Positions 47,959 through 61,600 of a stretch of DNA of 64,000 nt are shown piece by piece; position 1 is the stretch's first letter; every line of letters begins with the position of its first letter. The notes under the pieces are model-generated. The model did not search any database, was not told the DNA's origin, and worked only from the letters and a program-made list of their open reading frames with translations. The stretch comes from Pomacea canaliculata (lineage: Eukaryota; Mollusca; Gastropoda; Architaenioglossa; Ampullariidae). The stretch spans positions 35,596,327 through 35,660,326 of the forward strand of contig NC_037590.1 of assembly GCF_003073045.1 (NCBI RefSeq), written 5' to 3'. Made by a program: the position numbers and the translations under genes.

Positions 47959-48861
47959 GTAAGACCCGATGAGGCCTGTGTCGTATTTACGTATGCAAAT
48001 AATTGCTTATGCAAGTTGTACCTGACGCACCGTGCGGTACGCAGTTTCCTTGACGTCGACCTTGGTTATGGTATACAGTTCCGGAATTTTCCACTGGCCA
48101 ATTCAGGGGCTTCGACAAGTTACTGGCTGTAAAAGATTTTTTAGTGTCTGTCTCAAATATCTTTTTTAATTTTTGTAAAGTAACAATTTAAAAATCTGGC
48201 AAATGAACCAGTGTGCTCAAATTAAGTTTGTCACAACTCACAAACCAAGTGCAATAATCATGCAGCTTCTTGCATACGTATGCATCCGTGCTATCACTAG
48301 AAGTTTCGAGGAACTTATTGCTACTTTAATAGTTTTTATCTTTTTAAAAAAGTATGCCTTATCACGATTTTATCGCTAGATTTAGAACTACCAAAGTTAA
48401 CTTCTGAAGCATTATAAAATCTACTGAAGGCTGGTCCTACATTCAACCTACAGGTTCCGTTCAGGAAAAAAAAAAAATACTGAGATGGTTTTGCAAGGTC
48501 TTTTTTATTGTCGCCGAAAACTGTTAAGAATCCGTCGCTGGCTTATTAAACTTTTTTTTATTGTCTGTGCAAGTCCAGGACAGATTAAATTCTTTGGCTC
48601 ACAAATCATTATATACACATAAGCATACAATATGAATATCTACATATAAAGTAGCCCGGCCCATAAATAGCCCTGGCCCAAGTAGATTCGATTGTAACTG
48701 CTATCATATATGGAAAGGTTTTCATAAATAAATTTTAAAAAAGCAACAAAAATCCATTCACGCATAAGTGGTTTGTATAGCGTTCTACAGGGAGAGAATT
48801 CAGGATTTCAGGGGCAACTACTCTGCCAGCAAGGAGGCTCTTCCGTCTGTGACAAACCACA

Positions 48862-51306
48862 ATGGGTTTTGGCGATTATCCTGCTGAATTTAACCCCAAA
48901 ATACATGGACCATATCATCCAGGACGCTTCTATGGAAAAGGTACTCTTAAGTCTCATTTTTATAAATGTGGGAAAATTCATGATTATAAGAAGAATGTCC
49001 TGTGTATAAAGTCTTGATTGGGTTGATCGTGCACCAATGACCTTGGGTTTGGCTTGAATGAGGAATGACACGAGTGCGGCTAAACCGATATAAAGAGACC
49101 AATATCCAGTTCGTTTTCATGCAGATTGTCTTTTTTAAATTTAGGTTTAAATATTTAACTAAGTCATATCTGTGTTGTATATTTTTTTATTCTAGCTGAC
49201 ACCCCACTTGGAGAAGTGAAGTTAGGAGAGTTTGGAAAGTGGCTGAGTCGACGAAACTACACTCCACAGGGAATGGTAGCTTGTTGTAGCAGAGGTATAT
49301 TTTTGTATCATACTCTGTTGGTTTTAAAAGCCAGATTAAAAGCTATTTTGATATTAATTTCTAGTGTTACTTAATATACATGAGTCGTTCGAAAATGATT
49401 TGTTGAAGCAGGGGTGGGTGGGGAGGCTGCTTTCAAAAGTCTGAAGTGAAAACAGTTGTGATAGTCAATATTTTTGGTGTTTTGTTGTCCGGACCATCTG
49501 GACAGTTTGCTTTCTTTTTTTCATTGGTCTTTCAACCACTCATGAGATAACCACAGGTGACAAAAGTAGGACACAAAGTCAACTATTGCCAGTTTAGCCA
49601 TGTGGTGGCACTATAAACAAGATGAATTTGTTTTTTTATATTAATAATGTGTACTTGTAATGCACAACATGCACAACCAAAATAAATGGCATTCTCAGCA
49701 CAGACCAGTAATTATGAATGAACATTAGATAACAGAAAGTGGAATGTGAGATTTGTATAGGCACACAGAATAACATAAAGATGAAGTACAAGATTAGAAT
49801 GTAAAGCAATGGATAAAGGTATAAAGGGATATAGGTACTAGAAACAGTGTAAGATGGTGTATAATAGTTAACATGGCAGTGTTGCAAAAGGAGTTTAGGA
49901 TAGTGATTAAGAAATAGTACTTAGTGAACAGATGTTTTCAGAGAACGTTTGAATGTAGCCTTCAATTCAGAATGGCGAATGTGATGTGGAAGAGAGTTTC
50001 ACTGCTTTGCAGCACAGAGGGAGAATGTCTTTTGTCCGTATGTGACTGTCTTTGTGAGAGGGAAGAATAGAATGTGGAAGTCTGATGAGGAGCAAAGGTT
50101 TCAAGATAAACTTATGACATTTGCACAGACCATCACTCATTTAACCAACTGTAGACTTTACAACACTAGGGGAGGGAAAAGATGAATAGGGAAGAAAACA
50201 GAGACCTAATGACCAGGCCTGTGACAGTGCAAGTAGAGTTGCCAAAGATGACCTGATGTAGTTCCTTCAGCCTTATGATCCACACTGAACTGGTGAAAGG
50301 AGCCTTACTATTGTGCTGTTGCACCTTCTTTTAATATGAGTTGTTTTTTTTTTTTTTTAAAGATTGGTCAAATAGCATCAAAAGCTCAAACTTAAAGCAC
50401 ATCAAAGGAAGGAGAGAGTAATGCACATGCACACTTTTGTGCAGCTCAGTTTCTTGTTCCCCTGTCCTCCTATGGACAAGGGTCATCTTGTGGCTATAGT
50501 TGAATCATCTCTTTGTCATCAACTGGGAAATGGTATTGTCAGTGAGCCACCAATTTCTTTTGCGTAGATGATACTAGATGGGGCTGTCTGTTGTGGTATT
50601 TGCTCTTCTTATCTCGCTATAGTCTTTTCTTACCATTATGTGTAAATGATTACTGTTCATTTACTCCTTAAATTACTTTTTAAGAAATAAAAGCATTTTT
50701 AACTGTTTGCCAATTACCCTACTTGTTTGAACTCAAAAGCTTGATTGGTCAAGAACTGGATACTTGTTTTGTCTTCATTACCTTCCATTTTTTTATGCAT
50801 ATGAGTGCATTACTGCATTTTGAAATTGTCTAGTATTCATCATTTACATGTTAGAATAATACTCCCATTTTTTTCTCTTTCTTTTTAATAGCATACTGGC
50901 GTTGGGCAACCAAATACCTGCTTGCCCGCAAGACAAGTGTAGCTCCACTGATACATTTTAGTGCAGCCCTAGCTACAGCTTATTATTTTCTCCAGTATCG
51001 TTCCCACAGTAAGTAACTTACATGTTAGTAGGTATTAAAACTGCTGTCATTTCAATTGTTGTATTAAGCATAATTTAAGTAGAAAGATGGTTTTCTGCTT
51101 GAAAAGATAGAATGGATGAATTACATGTACAGTTTCCTGCTGCCTCAAACATTAATCTTATGTTTTAAAATTCTAGTGATCACTGGTGTGACTACTGAAT
51201 TTTCAGACAAAAGAACTAAATTATGTATATGACATCTCTGTGAGCTTTTATAATTTTTTTGTGTGCTCAATTTGCAGCCAACCACCGCCATGCTAAATAC
51301 CATTAA
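48862..51306 (+). CDS. ATP5MF: Mitochondrial ATP synthase subunit f
   Basis: Four exons (48862-48940, 49196-49294, 50892-51008, 51278-51306) join in frame to 107 residues. Subunit f is a small single-pass protein of the membrane Fo sector of complex V in the inner mitochondrial membrane. The start GFGDYPAEFNPKIHGPYHPG is very like insect subunit f. VKLGEFGKWLSRRNYTPQG is the conserved core. A hydrophobic span (LIHFSAALATAYYFLQY) follows, and the end HRHAKYH matches the conserved C-terminus ...KYH. AATAAA at 51,412-51,417 lies about 105 bases after the stop. Intron 2 contains a LINE remnant on the opposite strand. No defect seen. Confidence 0.95.
49638..50330 (-). mobile_element. CR1/L2-like LINE, 3' end, second copy
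   Basis: This copy lies antisense in ATP5MF intron 2. On the minus strand it encodes the same late ORF2 signature, NSLPHHIRHSELKATFKRSL, with its Lys-Leu-Trp position changed to a stop. It then shares about 430 bases of 3' end with the CASC3 intron 1 copy, ending at tgcattacaagtacacatta. Several stops break the frame. It extends further 5' than the first copy, to about 50,330. Confidence 0.75.
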
Positions 51307-51411
51307 AGATTGGTCTAACCATGGGAGACAAGATGGTGCTTTGAAGTCACTACAACGTGATGGCTAGGCAGAACTTTTCATAGTATAGTACTCCTAATCA
51401 AGTTCATAAAG

Positions 51412-51417
51412 AATAAA
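51412..51417 (+). terminator. Poly(A) signal of ATP5MF
   Basis: AATAAA about 105 bases after the stop codon on the gene strand; a typical short 3' UTR for this gene. Confidence 0.65.
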
Positions 51418-51419
51418 GT

Positions 51420-54237
51420 TTGGAATGCAACATTAACTTCCGAGTTCATTTATTTGGGACTATTGCAGTTAAATCAACAATTGATCCATCAGTAAAACAG
51501 AAGAATATTGTGTGTAGTTTTTAGAAAACAGATCCAGGATGCTGCATGGAAACCCAATTCACAGCTGCAGTTATATGTTTACAAATTATCTCAACTGCTT
51601 CTGGACAAAATAAAATGTGAAAAAAAACATCAGTTAGTGTTGTTTCTTTGAGAGATGCAATTTAATGGGCCAACTGAAAGCTTCATAAAAAGATTTTTGA
51701 GAAACAAATTTTTATCTCTCGTCTTTGTATTGTGCAAAGGCAAAGCACTATAAAGCATGTTTTGAAGACATGTTTCTTGGACAACAAAAGACCTAATCTC
51801 TTGATCAAACTATCACAGGGGAAATTCTTAAAGATGATTAAGAAACATTTTTGGTAATAAGTAGACAATATGGATCTGCAAAAATATATCTGGAATCAAA
51901 AGATGAAGTCAAATATTTTGAATTTCAGCCTTTTCCAACTTCCAAAAAGGTAACCAAACAAAATTAAGTTTTAAATGGAAATAGATGCCAACAAATACAG
52001 GAGTCTTACCCAAAAATGTGCTCGCATATTAATGACAAATGCAGTGTTTATCAACTTACAAACAAGATTAATGGTTAAAATTTAAAAATACAAGGTAAAA
52101 AATGGGCTTGCTTTTTGAATGACAATAAAAGGGATAATATTAATAGTTAAATGCAAAATGGTGTGTAGCATTGATGGCTCTGTAAAAATGTCCTCTAAAT
52201 TTTCTATATCGTGCTTTCAATAGCATTTTATGATAAATTTTCTCTCTTCAAAAATTAGTCTTCTACCATTATTAGGGTCCAGTATATTTTTCAAAAGAAA
52301 AAAAAAATCAGTGAGTTGAGTCTGTATGCATCATAGCTTATATATTCTTCATGAAGCAGATAATTCTAAAACTTGAAAAGAAATGATTACAAATGACATT
52401 GGAATCCAGCATTACAATGACATTGGAATCCAGCAACCCAGAAACAAAAAGATCCAACATCCTGGATGCTAAGATTCCTAAATTTTTTATAAAAATTGAA
52501 CTTAAAACCTCCAATCCAAATTCTTTGGCATGGTGGGGTGGGGAGACCCAAACAAGTCTATAGTTGCATGATAATACCATAATTTATTGGATACAGTGTT
52601 CTGCAAAATATTTTACAATTATTGGTTATGCTTTGTGAAAACTCTGTTTTAAAACACCTGGAATGACTGAACCTGATTTAATAACTTCATCTACCAGCTC
52701 ACCAACAACTGGACTGAATTATCAAGAATCTGAAACTAAACAAATCCTTGCCTGCATCATCGTCCAGCCAAAACTGGTTTTCAGCTGCTGAGAATACCGA
52801 CTGCTTGGAATTGTGAAAACAGTAACGTAAATGATGATTGGCCATAATAAAAAAAAAAAAAAATGGAATGCCTTTAAAAGCAATGCACACTTATGCATTA
52901 AATATTAGATAATGCAGGCTGTGGTTTCAGAGAAGAATAAAGAAAGCTATTCATATTACGGCTGCAAAACCTTTCTTCAATAAAGGATGACACCAACTAC
53001 TGGTAGTCTACAGTCTTAGTCTCATGACCTGAGTTCATCTCTTGAGTGTGCACTGAACATACTAGTCACTTAGCTGTTAGTTGCAGAAAAAGGCATGTGA
53101 ATAAGCATTGAAAGCTTCAGTGAGGGCTGCTTGCTTCTTGAGTGTAAATGCTTAGTTTTCCCTCTACCTTTCCAAATTTCTTTTGTAATATTAAGCATTT
53201 CACTTTCATACAACAAACCCACATTGCCTGCAAGAACAATCTAAAGATAATTTGTTTCAGATGATAGACTGTTTTATAAGGGAAAGAATTGACTTGGTTT
53301 TACCCTGCAGGGGTCACAATATGTAAAACTTTCTCAATTGTGAAGAACAATTTTTTGTGATTAATGCTTTTAAATACACCATTCATTAAATCTTTCACAC
53401 AGGCCACAGTTAATTTGGAGGGAATTATAAAATGCATGACAGAAAAAAAACCCAAAGCAATTAAAATCTTATGGCACCACCTTAAAAAAACCCACCATTT
53501 ATAATAAAATTTGTTAGGACCAAACATGAACACAGGATCAGATGCATTGTCTGTTGCAGCCCATTTTTAATTTGGTCACAAAGTCTGCACAATGTTTAAC
53601 AGAAGAAAAAAAAACTAACAACAATTTTTATATTGTGTTACAAGGTACTTAACATGCACCCACATTCAAATGAGTCAATCTGATAAATATTTGTGGGGAA
53701 TGAGTTGATTCCATATATTTTTTTAAAAGTTTCATGTGTTTATATATGTCATAAGTGTACTGGCAGGGAATTCCAAATTGTGGATCCAAATACTGCAAAA
53801 GAGCACTTGTCCAAGATGGAAAGGGAGAACTTTGGAATTCTAAGCAGGACGGCATCCTGAGATCGCAGTGTCCATGATGCACATAAAAAATATATCCATA
53901 TACAAAACATTCTTTAACCTGGCATCAAAATGTAAGGTTATAACAAGGCAAGGAGGCAGGGACAGTCCTCTTATATAAAGGCAGTCTACTTTTAATGCAG
54001 AAAAGAAAAAAAAAATTGGTTTTAAAACCACATATTTACACTGCTTCAACTTCTTCCATGCCAAATTATTCTTTATAGTATAAGATAAACAGATTTAAGC
54101 AAATCTTGGGTCTTTTTGCAGTGCTAAAATCTAGAAACTCTGTACTGAAAAGAAATGATCTTTTCCCACAAGACCTCTGCTAGAGCTAGTTTATTAAGTG
54201 TAAAAAGCAAATACAGTGTACACTATAATGTTCAACT
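51420..54237. other. AT-rich stretch, no gene recognised
   Basis: Only short open frames occur. Around 53,640-53,960 the DNA is less AT-rich and may hold an old interspersed repeat, but I cannot name its family. The right part may belong to the SLC38A10 3' UTR. Confidence 0.4.
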
Positions 54238-54245
54238 GTCTAAGA

Positions 54246-54712
54246 CAGTGGTTCTCAAAGTGTGCATGGTTTATGAACTACTTGTGGGTCACACACATAA
54301 GTCAGACGGTCTGCAGCTGACAGTCATCATATGTTAGCAAAGTGATGTTTAAATTGCCAGATCCACTAATTAGTCCAGTCTTGATTTCACATGAGTTTTA
54401 ATTTTATCGATGCCCAAGTCTTTATGTCATAGCACAAGCATTGCGTCATCTAACCACATCATCCGTTACCCCCTAGTAATGAAATGCACTTCCTTATTTT
54501 TAATTTTCATGAGTACTTTGCGATGTAATTTTATATAAACTTACTACTATACTGCTGTCACAAAAGTACATTTAGTTTTGAATTGAAATGAAACAAATGT
54601 GGCAAATTAAATATGAAATTCATGGTTCAGAGTGATTTTAGGCCTTGGTGGTGTGCCATATTATTTACTTTAATAAAGTAGTCCACGGTCCGAAATACTT
54701 TGAGAACCATGG
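54246..54712. mobile_element. 467-bp hAT-type non-autonomous transposon with 8-bp TSD
   Basis: The left end reads cagtggttctcaaagtg and the right end actttgagaaccatgg, an inverted repeat of about 16 bases with two mismatches near the tip. An exact 8-bp direct repeat gtctaaga flanks it at 54,238-54,245 and 54,713-54,720. CAGTGGTTCTCAAA ends are a classical hAT (Charlie-like) signature. The interior has no long open frame, so it is an internally deleted or MITE-like copy needing transposase from elsewhere. Confidence 0.88.
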
Positions 54713-54720
54713 GTCTAAGA

Positions 54721-55641
54721 AAAAGAAAATATTTCAGTCAAAGGGTTTATATTGTGCTTATAAACAAGAATTAAACTTGTTCTGTTTAATGATAGACAAA
54801 AAGTAGTGTAAGTACTAATCACAGTAAGTAACTTTCTGCACTAGTTCAAAAAATACAAGTTCAAATTATTATGCAATAAAGCATGCATCCACAAATACTT
54901 CCATGTACATTCTCTCATGCAATTGTTTTTAACTTTTCAGCTTACTTGAACACATACTGTTAACAACAACAAAATTGCAGGTGAGCAGGAAACTGTACAG
55001 AAATAAAAATTTAATACCTTCTTACTCCCTAAGAATAATCTTAATTTACATAAGAAAACTCATAAAGGTGTTATGATTCATAAAGCTATTTACACAATAA
55101 TCTATTAAAATGTGAAGGTATCAGCAGAGAAAATAAAAAAGAATTTCAGAGGTTAAGAGCACTTAAATGACATGTCCTCAATTTAACCTGGAGCTTGCTG
55201 CAGCAGTGATCAGCACTATACACATGTATTAGGCAAACACATGGGTATGCCTCTTTCCTGCTTGCAGATTTTTAGATGTATTCTGTAAATCTCTCCAATC
55301 CAATGCAGGGAATGCTTTTGCCGTTAACAAAAATAAGTCTGTTCCTTCAGACTTTTTCCAAATCTTGTACAGTATTGTATCTTGTAGTCCTCTCCATCAG
55401 TTTTCTTCTTTAGAGTCTTCTTTTGGCAGCACAGATGCATAAGAGATCTTCTATCATATTCTACCATACAGAAAGTTCACCTTGCTTTTGATGTAAGATG
55501 TACAAATTATCACCCATGACATCCATAAGAAAATCTACCATGATCCATGTCATCTGTAGAGGTAAAAAATAAAAACCATGCTTTATACTGAAAAACCAAG
55601 AAGAAAAATAAAGTAACTAAAATTAATTCATTTTTATTTCA
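54721..55641. other. Likely 3' UTR of the SLC38A10-like gene
   Basis: AT-rich, no coding exon. A minus-strand AATAAA lies only four bases past the stop codon (55,633-55,638), too close to be the usual end, so the UTR should run further into this interval. Confidence 0.4.
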
Positions 55642-58600
55642 TCAATCACGGTGGTCTTTCAGAGAGCGGATGACTATACCCTGGTTGACAATACTCTGAA
55701 CAACTTTGCTCATGTCAAGGTCTGGTACATGATCTGCTACAGCATCTTCATACCCTGCCTCCTTCAGTCTCCTCCTCATCTCCTCTTTGTCGCCCTGATC
55801 ATCAACACTTGAAGATTTCATGGGTACTACTAAGTCCTTTCTTGCTCCTGTCTTTTCCACTTCACCTTTGGTACTTATGTGCTTTTCCACTGGACTGACA
55901 ACAGGCATGACATTTCCTACAACCTCACGCTTACTTCTCACAGCATCAATTTTAACATTCTCAGGAATAATGGGAACTTGGTCCTGCTGAACAGCGATAC
56001 CTGGCTGTTGAGCTAAATCTGCTTGACCACTTTTTGCACCAGGCAATACTTGCTCTTGCTGTGGGACTTCCTGAGCCTGAGCTTGTGGCTGCTGATCTGG
56101 AATCTGTGGCTGCTTAACCAGATTTTGTTGTTGTTGAATCTGATCCTTCACCTGTTCTGGTACATTCTGAACTGGTCCTGGTAACTTATCAACTTGGAGT
56201 TCCTGTTGGCTCTGAAGGTTTTGAGGATCTCCCACATCCTGAAGTGGCTGTTTTTGTTGCTGAGGTGCTACCTCATTGGCTATGACAACTGGCTGTTCTT
56301 GCTGTTGGTGATCCTGATGAGGCATAGGCTTAGCCTGGACATCATTTGGTTGTTGGGGAATGATGTTTTGGTCCACTTTTTGGTCCACAGGGAATGCCTG
56401 ACCTGGCTTCTGGTCATTCGCCACCTGTTGTATCTGTTTCTCTGGCCCATCAATCTGTTAAAATGTTAAAGAGGCATAATGAACATTAATTATCAGCATA
56501 ATTTTTATCTATTAAAATCATTTTTTCTTTGTCTTGGCTGAGCATCTTTGCATGCTGCATGCATATGGACAAGTGAATGTTCATCTGCATATATGTGTGC
56601 ATGCATGCATGTTATTTTTAAAATACTTCTTTTACAGTCATATAAAAGTTTATTTAGAAACTATATCCAAGAAGGCAGACATGTTGAAACACTTGATGAT
56701 GTTAAATAAGAAAGCATGTGTATAGTCAGTGGCTGTTGATCCCTTAAAGAAATGAGCCAGCTGAAATACTTCTGCAAAGAACACAGAAACAATGGAATGA
56801 AAATAGAAAGCCTCTTTGTGGAGAATACTGAGTAACAGGCCATCACATAGCAATCATAGTAACGACACCCCTCCCTCTACAACATTTTAACATTGGATTG
56901 TTCTGCATCCTCTTACTAGTACAGTTAAAATCAATACATAAATTTACCTCATGTTCCTTCTTATGATCTTTCAGCTCTTGTAGAACAGCCTTCTGCTCAA
57001 TTAGAAGCCTCTCCTGCTCAGCACGCTGTGCCTCCAGTGCTGCAAGCAATTCCTGCTGCCGTCTCTTGTCATCATGTCTCTCAAGATCTGCCTTGTCACC
57101 TCCTCTTCCTTCCTTTGCAGCTTGGTCTTGTGCACCCTCTGCAGGAAACTGTTTAGCCCTGTTTACATCATCAGTATCATGCTGGTCCAGAGGCTTTGGT
57201 CCTTTCTCTTCTGCCACAATATTATTACCTATAGCTTTTTTTGCCAAATCTTCCTGTAGAAAATGAGGCATCAACATATAAAACAATGAACACACCTTTG
57301 GAGCATTAAATAAGATTTTTTAAAAGCCAAATAAACATAAAGAACATTCAAAAACTGCACAGCATATGCATTTAATAGACTTAGCACACCAATGAGCCCT
57401 CCCCCACACCATCACCAAAATCTTCATTATTTTACTCCCGCCTTCAGCATTGTGTTAATTTTTAAAAACATAGCATATCAATAGATTTCTACACCTATGC
57501 AAATTAAACATGAAAAGAAGCGAGACTACATGGGAGAGAATTCTCTGACTTTTTAAATCTGTTTAAGGAATAGCTGCATAAGCAACAACAGGAAACAACT
57601 GATCTGTATTGAAGGACAGGTAAACTGGGATAAAATTTCTCTAGAAAAAGGCATAGAACAGAGCTGTGCTCTGTAATTGGGATTAGTGGGATTAGGAAAT
57701 GCATTTTGCCCAAATAGCGGATGCTTACAGAGTTGATGAATGCATGCATTCCATTTCCAACAAGAGTTCTTAACTCTTTACTCTTGAAAATGTCCGCTCA
57801 CACTAAATTAAGGTGGCTCTTCCACTATCCAAACTTGTTTGAACTGTAAAGAGCTAATTGTTGAAGTACACACCTGAGGGTTGGGGGGTTCCACTCGCTT
57901 TTCAATGTCCGCTTTTGCACCTTCAAAGTAGCCAAATAAGAAAAACATCATACTTTACATTATACCTGTATGCCCTAAGGTAAAATAAAACACCCTGCTG
58001 AAACCAGAGGCAAAAAAAAAAAAAAATAAAATGATGATAACAAGATAACTTCAGCAACTCATTAGAAGAAAAACATAAAAAAAAGCCCACTTAACTGATT
58101 TTACTTGCAGGCTTGTTAAAAACATTAGCTAGCTTCATTTTTTTATCTTTCTAGGAAAATGAAAACTGAATTTACCATCTTTTTTAACAGAATCAAGTTG
58201 GTCTTTGTGCCAGTTGCTGTCAATTTCTGGATTTCCAGCGAGATGGTGGCTCAGATGATCAGGTATTCCTGCACTTTGCTGAACTTGGCTGCTGTCAGGA
58301 GTCTTCAACGTGGTGAAAGTGCTGACAAGGAGGAATACCAACCCTAAAGCTAGGACAATCTGTATTGAAGAAAATGCTATATTTGGGTGTTTCTGATAGA
58401 CCTGAGTAACACACTATATTTTTACACTGTATTTTCTACACAACATGTTCTGCAGATGTTTGCAGACCTGGTTAACTAGTCCATGCAGATAGTAAAGTCA
58501 AAATAAACATATGACATGAAGCATGTCCTGCATTATGGAAAACATGAATGAATGTCTGCTTTGTGTGCACCATCTAATTATTCATTTAAATGTATTCTAA

Positions 58601-61600
58601 AACACAGACAAGCCAAGCAAATCTGCATCAACAAAGGTGGGAACATCTCCAAACACAGATAGATGTGAACACAGACATCAGTATTATACATACATCTATG
58701 TTGTCAATGACTCAGCTAGCAGGCAAAGGGAAACCATAAGTTAACTTTGCACATCTTTGTGTAAATGTGGGGTCACAAGCTTGACCTCTTTTTGTGTTTG
58801 GTGATTTTTGTAGGCACATATATTGCTAATGAAAGGTGGTTATTTACTTAGATGTTGGGAGTAGTATTTTGCAATCATTCATTACAAAAAATTTGCATGC
58901 TACTAGACCTTTAAGAAAATCATTAAAAAAATTAAATTATTGTAAATTGTGTGTCATATAGTAACTTAAGTGGAACATGAAAATCGCCCACAAGGTCTAG
59001 ACTAAAATTGAGCAATTATTTAGTCAGAGAACAAGTAATTAAAAGGATTTTATGAATAGACTTTTATGAAAGGATTATGCAGGTTAAATGGCTAGAGCAA
59101 GTGTAAACACACTACCCAGTGGAGGTGTGAATAACATTTGTGACAGACCATCTTAATGGTAATGTCTGATGGCAAGAAAGACAGAAAACATCTGAAGGGT
59201 GTAACACCTGACAGGCTGGACACACCAACATTGCTGGAGGACAAAATTAGTCTTTCTTCTCCACCTTGCAACCTGTGGGTAGGCTGAGGTTAGTCATTAA
59301 TCAACTGAAGTGCAGTCCTCCTCTCTGCTGCGCTAGCTAGCTGTTGATTAGTTTAAGGATTCTGGACTTATGTGTTACTCCAATGGCATCCCAGGTTGTA
59401 TGAGTGTGTGAATGGACAAAGTTCAAGTCAAGAAACGAGAATTTTGTGAGATACCTTTCAGCAAAAGGTCAGAGCGATTGGAGCACTTTGTCAAAAGTTG
59501 ATACCTCTGCAGCTTTCTCCAAGACCAAGGGACTTCTAAGACTTGAGCCAACAGGGCAAAGACTTGGAAGAAAGTTGGAACATTTGAGTAAGAGAACCTC
59601 AATGCATGGGGCCAGTCAGCAACAATGGAATGTCAGGACTGCCAGCTGTCATCCTCAAAACTACAAGGACTATGCTACCAAAACATGGGTTACCTGTCAG
59701 AAGAGGCAGGAGCTTGGTGCCAAGATTGGCAAGAGAAGTCGCCATTCTTAAAGATAGTCTGTGTATTCAAAGCAACAAAGTCAGAAAAATTATGTTGCAT
59801 CAGGGTGTTTTTCATTCAATGGCTGAACATAGCATGTGCCACTGTGCATAGTTAGGAGACCAAGCTGTTGTCGATGGAGCCAGGTGCCATCCCTGGACTG
59901 GCACAGTGGTCGGTACCTGTGTTGCCTTGGGATCAGATGTCCTTTCTGACATGGTTGGCATACCAAGTGGTGGATTGACACCAACAGTTAGACAGGGCAC
60001 TCCAAGAAGAGAGCCCTCAGCATGCTGTGAATGTCAGCTGGAGACCTGCTACCTATCTGATAAGAAGCATGGACTCGCAATATGAAAGACTGAGATGTAG
60101 GAAGAATTTGAGAGCAGCAGTAACAACTGTAAGAGCTAAGTTTATGTGCATATGTACGTGAATGTAGGTGGTAGTTTTAACAGGAGATAACAGCACTTTT
60201 GCTTGGAAGTACAGATAACATTGGGACCCCTTTTAGATCAGCCTAATTGTTGTATGTTTTCATGCAATTTTGATGCTAATAAATCTTCCTTATGCTGTGA
60301 TCCACACATATCGTTGTCTTTTTTTTCGGGAAGAGCAGGAGTAGGGGCTCATGAATGATGTAGAGATTGATATGTGAACATTAGATTCAATGTTTCCCTA
60401 CAGGATTATGTTAACGTGGGTAGTAAGTGTTATGTCATAACTGCCACCGATGTGCTCAGTTCCCTGGGCCAATGTTTAATGTTAAATAAGAAAATGAAGG
60501 AACATTGTAACACCGTGAAGAAATAAGACAATGCACATGCATTTACAATCAACACATTTAATTTCTGACATCTTGGGTACCTGTGCAATTGTCTTTCCTT
60601 CTGCTTTGCTGGACATCACATGCAGGAAGAAAAGGGCAGGAAAAATATAGCAGATTAATGTTCCTGTAATGGCTCCATTTAAACCCAAAATAAACTCAAC
60701 TGCAAACAAACATCAAAATCATATTAATCTTTCTACATATTATGAGATTCAGTGGATCACATAAAACTTTTAATTGTATAGGTTTCCTTATTCAAATGGC
60801 CTAGATAATCTTACTGCACAAAGATACTGGTACACAAATATGAATTGTGAGAAAAATACACTGGTAAATTCTTTTTTAATGGCATATGAATGTATTGTGC
60901 AATAAAATAAATAAAATTGAAACTGATATTTTCCACTTGCTGTAATTGCTTTGTTATAGATAATTTAAGCACTAGGCGAAAACAGTGGATGGGATAAGAG
61001 AGTAACCTATCAGAATCAGATAGACATTTGCTTTGTACTTTATTGCACCACGGGATAAGTTTTATACAAACCTGCATTGTCTAGTTGTGCATTATGCATT
61101 AGAAGTGACTTTGTCATGCTTCCCTTTACTGTGCTACTTCAAAAGAGCTTATAAAAATGTTAATGATTTTTTTTCATTTATGCAATGTTACACGAAGAGA
61201 AAAAAAATGTCAGCAAATACTTATAAAGCTTATGGTTAGTCATAAGGTCTGAAATAAGCCTCCAGAATTTAATGATTGAATGCCCTGCTCCAAGATCATA
61301 TTCCTCACCCTCCTGTGCTTTGTTTTTTTTCACTAAAATCATTTGAAGTATGTGGAAATATATGGAAATATAGCAAACCAAACTCGAGAATAATCTTTTT
61401 GCAAAAACAATGCAGAAATTCAAACCCCAAATGTCTCTTGAAATTCATGGCAAAAAACTTGACTTGGTGTGTTTGTTTCGCTACAGAAATAGCCACCTGA
61501 ATTATAATAAAATTATGACTGATTTTCACTTCATGCTTCCATTGCACAACACTTCTGCAAGATCACTGTGTTTAAATAAAATTACTGTGTGTAAGTAAAA

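Noticed and set aside
53640-53960. Possible old interspersed repeat
   Set aside because: Composition and texture suggest it, but no family signature, ends or second copy in the window could be found.
55633-55638. AATAAA four bases after the SLC38A10 stop as the mRNA end
   Set aside because: Too close to the stop codon to be the main signal; a longer 3' UTR is more likely.
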